A DNA stretch of 10,599 nucleotides, from the NCBI GenBank assembly GCA_934654765.1, contig CAKUGX010000062.1, positions 1 to 10,599 on the forward strand, read 5' to 3'. Origin of the DNA: an uncultured Collinsella sp. (GTDB lineage: Bacteria > Actinomycetota > Coriobacteriia > Coriobacteriales > Coriobacteriaceae). Shown piece after piece: positions 7,925 through 10,599 of this stretch (position 1 is its first letter; every line of letters begins with the position of its first letter). The position numbers and the translations under genes were made by a program. The notes below the pieces were generated by a model that was given only the letters and a program-made list of their open reading frames with translations, was not told where the DNA came from and searched no databases.

Positions 7925-9190
7925 ATGGCGCGTGACACATCAAACGATCCGGTTGTTAACTTGCCGCTCGATTACAAGTTCGACGGCAACGGCAATATCA
8001 TCCAAAAGGTCTTTTTTGGCGTAAATGCGGTATTCTGTCCGGTCTGGTACTGGTGGTATTTCAAAAGCGATCGCGATCCTAACTGGTGGGTCAATGGCAG
8101 CGGCATGGACGGCTACGATCCCGAGGAATGCGCCATTGAGTTCCAGCGCCGCATGAACAACTTTACGCCCGAGGAGAGCTGCAACCTCTTTGAAGTCGCG
8201 AAATACTGCGACCGCATGACGGGCGTTACCGTTTTTGACGTGGTTAACGGACGAAATGTAAACGAGCGACACCTGGATGATTACGACACCGGCTACGACC
8301 TTGGCATCGACGATGATGAGGACGAAGACGACGAGGACATCGAGGTGGAGTTTGACGGTAGGCCCGTTAGCCCCCAGCCGATGCGCGCGTGCGACGAAGG
8401 TCCCTGTCAGTTTATGCTGCCGCCCGTTTTAAACTGCGGGACTGACGATGGGACCGGCTATGAAGTCGAGATTCCCCTGCGTGCCAAAACGACCAAGAGC
8501 GGCACTCCGCAGGAGCGACTTGCATTTTACGTCCCCGCCGACGTCGCCGTGCAGTGGTTCCGCGAGGTTACCGGCGAGCCGCAGGCCGACTACCAGCTGT
8601 TCCAAACCATATGGATGGACCAGGCGAACCGACTCGAGAATCCGCACTTTGTCGATCACCTGTTTTCCTATGCGTTTTGGCAAGAACGATTGCTGCGTAT
8701 CCTGCACTGCACGTACAAGCGCGGCGTGGTGCAGAGCGTGCGCATCGTTGCCGACTACGAAGGCGATGCCGCCGAGTTTATTGGCAAGTACTATCCGGGT
8801 GCCGAGGTCATCGGTCACCAGAGCAATGCGAACGCCTTTGAAACGGGAGCTGCCTATCTGGTGGACCTCACACTGGACTACAAGTACAAGGGCGACAAGC
8901 TTGTCGAGAAAAAGACATTCTCGGTCCTTGGCAGCTTTGGGCGCGAATGGTATCGGCTCTTTAGCGGCAACCCCAACGCCACCGTTGATGATTTCTATGC
9001 ATGGTGTGAACAAACCGACACCTACGAGCCCCTACGCCAGGCCGCTGAAACCGCCGGCGCAATCGTTCAGTACACCACCTACGGACTAAAGGGCAACGAG
9101 CTCACCAGCAAGCGCACCGAAGATCTCCAAGGCCGCACCAACGTCGAGATCAACGAAGCCGCCGAGCTGAGAGATCGCATGTTTACGTAG
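7925..9190 (+). CDS. Protein of unknown function with duplicated N- and C-terminal module
   Basis: I do not recognise the family. The product has 421 residues, no membrane helix and no signal peptide. An N-terminal segment (V11-N-L-P-LDYK-F, then K28-VFFGV and W41-Y42) is repeated near the C-terminus (V313-D-L-T-LDYK-Y, then K330-TFSV and W342-Y343) at a constant offset of 301-302. The similarity may continue to about 120 and 402. The repeats flank a very acidic linker (about 129-142, DDDEDEDDEDIE) and a central domain (about 179-300). Aromatic residues are abundant near the N-terminus (WYWWY at 41-45). AGGGAG (7913-7918) sits six bases before the ATG. It lies 192 bp after the 877-aa gene with its own regulatory site, and 60 bp before the next gene, probably on the same transcript. 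Confidence 0.92.
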   Translation: MARDTSNDPVVNLPLDYKFDGNGNIIQKVFFGVNAVFCPVWYWWYFKSDRDPNWWVNGSGMDGYDPEECAIEFQRRMNNFTPEESCNLFEVAKYCDRMTGVTVFDVVNGRNVNERHLDDYDTGYDLGIDDDEDEDDEDIEVEFDGRPVSPQPMRACDEGPCQFMLPPVLNCGTDDGTGYEVEIPLRAKTTKSGTPQERLAFYVPADVAVQWFREVTGEPQADYQLFQTIWMDQANRLENPHFVDHLFSYAFWQERLLRILHCTYKRGVVQSVRIVADYEGDAAEFIGKYYPGAEVIGHQSNANAFETGAAYLVDLTLDYKYKGDKLVEKKTFSVLGSFGREWYRLFSGNPNATVDDFYAWCEQTDTYEPLRQAAETAGAIVQYTTYGLKGNELTSKRTEDLQGRTNVEINEAAELRDRMFT

Positions 9191-9250
9191 GCAGCGGGAA
9201 GATTTACCCATTTGCTCACACTGTTCCTCTAATCCTAGGAGGTTTCTGCT

Positions 9251-10599
9251 TTGACTGAACAAATCTTATGGACCATAGCGCTGATAGCTTCCGTCGCGCT
9301 CGGCTGCTCTGTCTTCTTGGAGCTCCACAGTCATCAGTACAGGTTCTTTGGCCACGAAATCGATTATGATCGTCGCCTCGTCGCCTTCATCGTCCTTGCC
9401 ATTGGAGCCCTTTTCCTATTCGCGCCCGTTACCTGGGAGCAATGCTTTTCATCCGACCTTGGCGAGGGCTGGGAACCAGGGGGCTGGAATTATATCAGCT
9501 GGTTCATCACCAACCTATTTACAGTTGGCTGGACAACGACCATCCAGACTGGCCTTACCGATATAACGTCGGTCGTCAACAGCGTCGTCTCCAACCAAGC
9601 ATGCGGTCTGTTCTATTCGCTGCTAGCACTCGCATACATCATTGCCCTTCCCGTTGAAGTTGGCCTACTTGCCTTCAACGCCGTTGTCACACGCCTCTCG
9701 GGCGGGGTAATCAAGCATCACCTCAAACATGCCAACCGCGTGGTTGTCTTTGAAAGCGTCGACGCTAACACCGAGTTGCTCGTTCGCAATATCGTCGACA
9801 ACATCAAAAACGGGACGTTCGATAAGAGCGATAACAATGGCGACATCGCCCTAATCTTTTGCCTTGATTGCGACGAGGACGGCGATCGCCAGCGCATGCT
9901 GCGCAATCTCTGCCAAGGATACGTACGCTATGCGTTCACCGAAGATAGCGCAGCCGATGTCCTGAAGACCGCCGCCAATAAAGCTCAATCAAAATGCACC
10001 AAGCCTATCGACGTTGTTGCGACTTCAGAAAAAACCGATCGAAATGTAAGCGCAACGATCGACATGCTCGAGACGCTTAACCAACAGTTCCAAACCGACA
10101 AGCCTCCTTTTGAGATTACGCTGCATTGTCTTCACAGCAACCCCGACGACCCGAGAGTTTTTGATGCCATCAAGCCCTATCCAAAAAAGGTCAATCTGCA
10201 CCTGGTTTCTCGCACGCAAAACGAGATCTACAATGTTCTGGACGAAGCGCCTCTTTACAGATGGCTTGCTCCCGTCGACATCACCCGTAACGACAATTCC
10301 AAACCCCAGAATCTCACGGTGCTCGTCATTGGCGCAGGAGATTACGGCATGCAAGCCGCACGCACCGCGTACTGGATGGGCCGCCTACCGCAAGTAAAGC
10401 TCAACATTGTGATCGTCGATCCCAATGCTCACGAAATCGTCGAGCGCGAGGCGGCACAGTATCCCGAAATGCTCGGAGAGATTAAAGACGGGACACCTAC
10501 AGTGCGTTTTGTCGAGGCCAGCGCCCCTTCAATCACGCTTGACCGTCTCATGGCAGGTGACAGCGTCACGACACTGCACTACGACCTTCAGAGCAAGCG
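9251..10599 (+). CDS. Three-helix membrane protein with C-terminal Rossmann (NAD-binding, TrkA-N/RCK-like) region; incomplete
   Basis: The frame is open from TTG 9251 to the window edge, 449 complete codons. The TTG start is supported by a perfect AGGAGG (9237-9242) eight bases upstream and an in-frame TAG at 9236-9238; the first internal Met is residue 216, inside the soluble part. Hydrophobic segments lie at about 6-23, 43-61 and 118-145, and the loop between the last two holds LFTVGWTTT (89-97). A soluble region with alternating strands and helices follows (about 160-345). Then LTVLVIGAGDYGMQAARTAY (355-374) shows the GxGxxG nucleotide loop (G361, G363, G366), ending in acidic D390 (LNIVIVD), as in NAD-binding TrkA-N domains. 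This layout recalls ligand-gated K+ channels and Castor/Pollux-type channels, but no TVGYG filter is present. Channel function is a guess; nucleotide binding is more secure. Confidence 0.88.
   Translation, partial: MTEQILWTIALIASVALGCSVFLELHSHQYRFFGHEIDYDRRLVAFIVLAIGALFLFAPVTWEQCFSSDLGEGWEPGGWNYISWFITNLFTVGWTTTIQTGLTDITSVVNSVVSNQACGLFYSLLALAYIIALPVEVGLLAFNAVVTRLSGGVIKHHLKHANRVVVFESVDANTELLVRNIVDNIKNGTFDKSDNNGDIALIFCLDCDEDGDRQRMLRNLCQGYVRYAFTEDSAADVLKTAANKAQSKCTKPIDVVATSEKTDRNVSATIDMLETLNQQFQTDKPPFEITLHCLHSNPDDPRVFDAIKPYPKKVNLHLVSRTQNEIYNVLDEAPLYRWLAPVDITRNDNSKPQNLTVLVIGAGDYGMQAARTAYWMGRLPQVKLNIVIVDPNAHEIVEREAAQYPEMLGEIKDGTPTVRFVEASAPSITLDRLMAGDSVTTLHYDLQSK

Noticed and set aside
5396..8222. 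Similarity of EVAK-x6-GV-x-V in the 877-aa protein (about 103-116) to the 421-aa protein (about 90-103)
   Set aside because: A short stretch within otherwise dissimilar sequence; not enough to claim that the two module types are related without profile searches.
9089..9097. K+ channel selectivity filter in the last gene (the relevant residues 89-97 lie at nucleotides 9515-9541)
   Set aside because: The loop reads TVGW followed by TTT, not TVGYG or TVGFG; kept only as a weak resemblance.

Overview
The window looks like chromosomal DNA of a GC-rich actinobacterium, most likely a gut Coriobacteriia such as Collinsella. This is inferred from codon usage, compact ATG/AGGAGG-type starts, a DEAD-box helicase with a long RGG tail, and a SPTGGT flavodoxin. 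No rRNA, tRNA, transposase, integrase, cas gene or phage gene was seen.

Left part (1-2941), all on the minus strand. The first 24 codons of a flavodoxin-like protein run off the left edge. About 550 bp of non-coding DNA follows, with operator-like palindromes and repeats near the flavodoxin gene. Then come a strong intrinsic terminator and the DEAD-box RNA helicase it serves.

Middle (2942-3642), no protein gene. Between the helicase start and the next gene's terminator lies a regular array. A 16-bp motif occurs eight times in alternating orientation, forming four tandem 57-bp inverted-repeat units. Each unit has a central gap of exactly 25 bp, and unit starts are 80-81 bp apart. I recognise no known element here, and it is the most unusual non-coding feature.

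Right part (3643-10599). Two minus-strand genes encode a GNAT acetyltransferase and a small two-helix membrane protein. They lie divergent from three plus-strand genes: an 877-aa protein with a tandemly duplicated ~235-aa module, a 421-aa protein with its own N/C-terminal duplication, and a three-helix membrane protein with a Rossmann GxGxxG domain. The last starts at TTG and runs off the right edge. A 16-bp element, CGATGTTGCGCAACAG or close variants, stands upstream of four of these five genes and points the same way relative to each downstream gene. This suggests one regulator controls the locus. The fifth gene probably shares the transcript of the 421-aa gene. The unfamiliar genes plus this shared element make 3643-10599 a candidate undescribed gene system. 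Its function cannot be deduced from the sequence alone.
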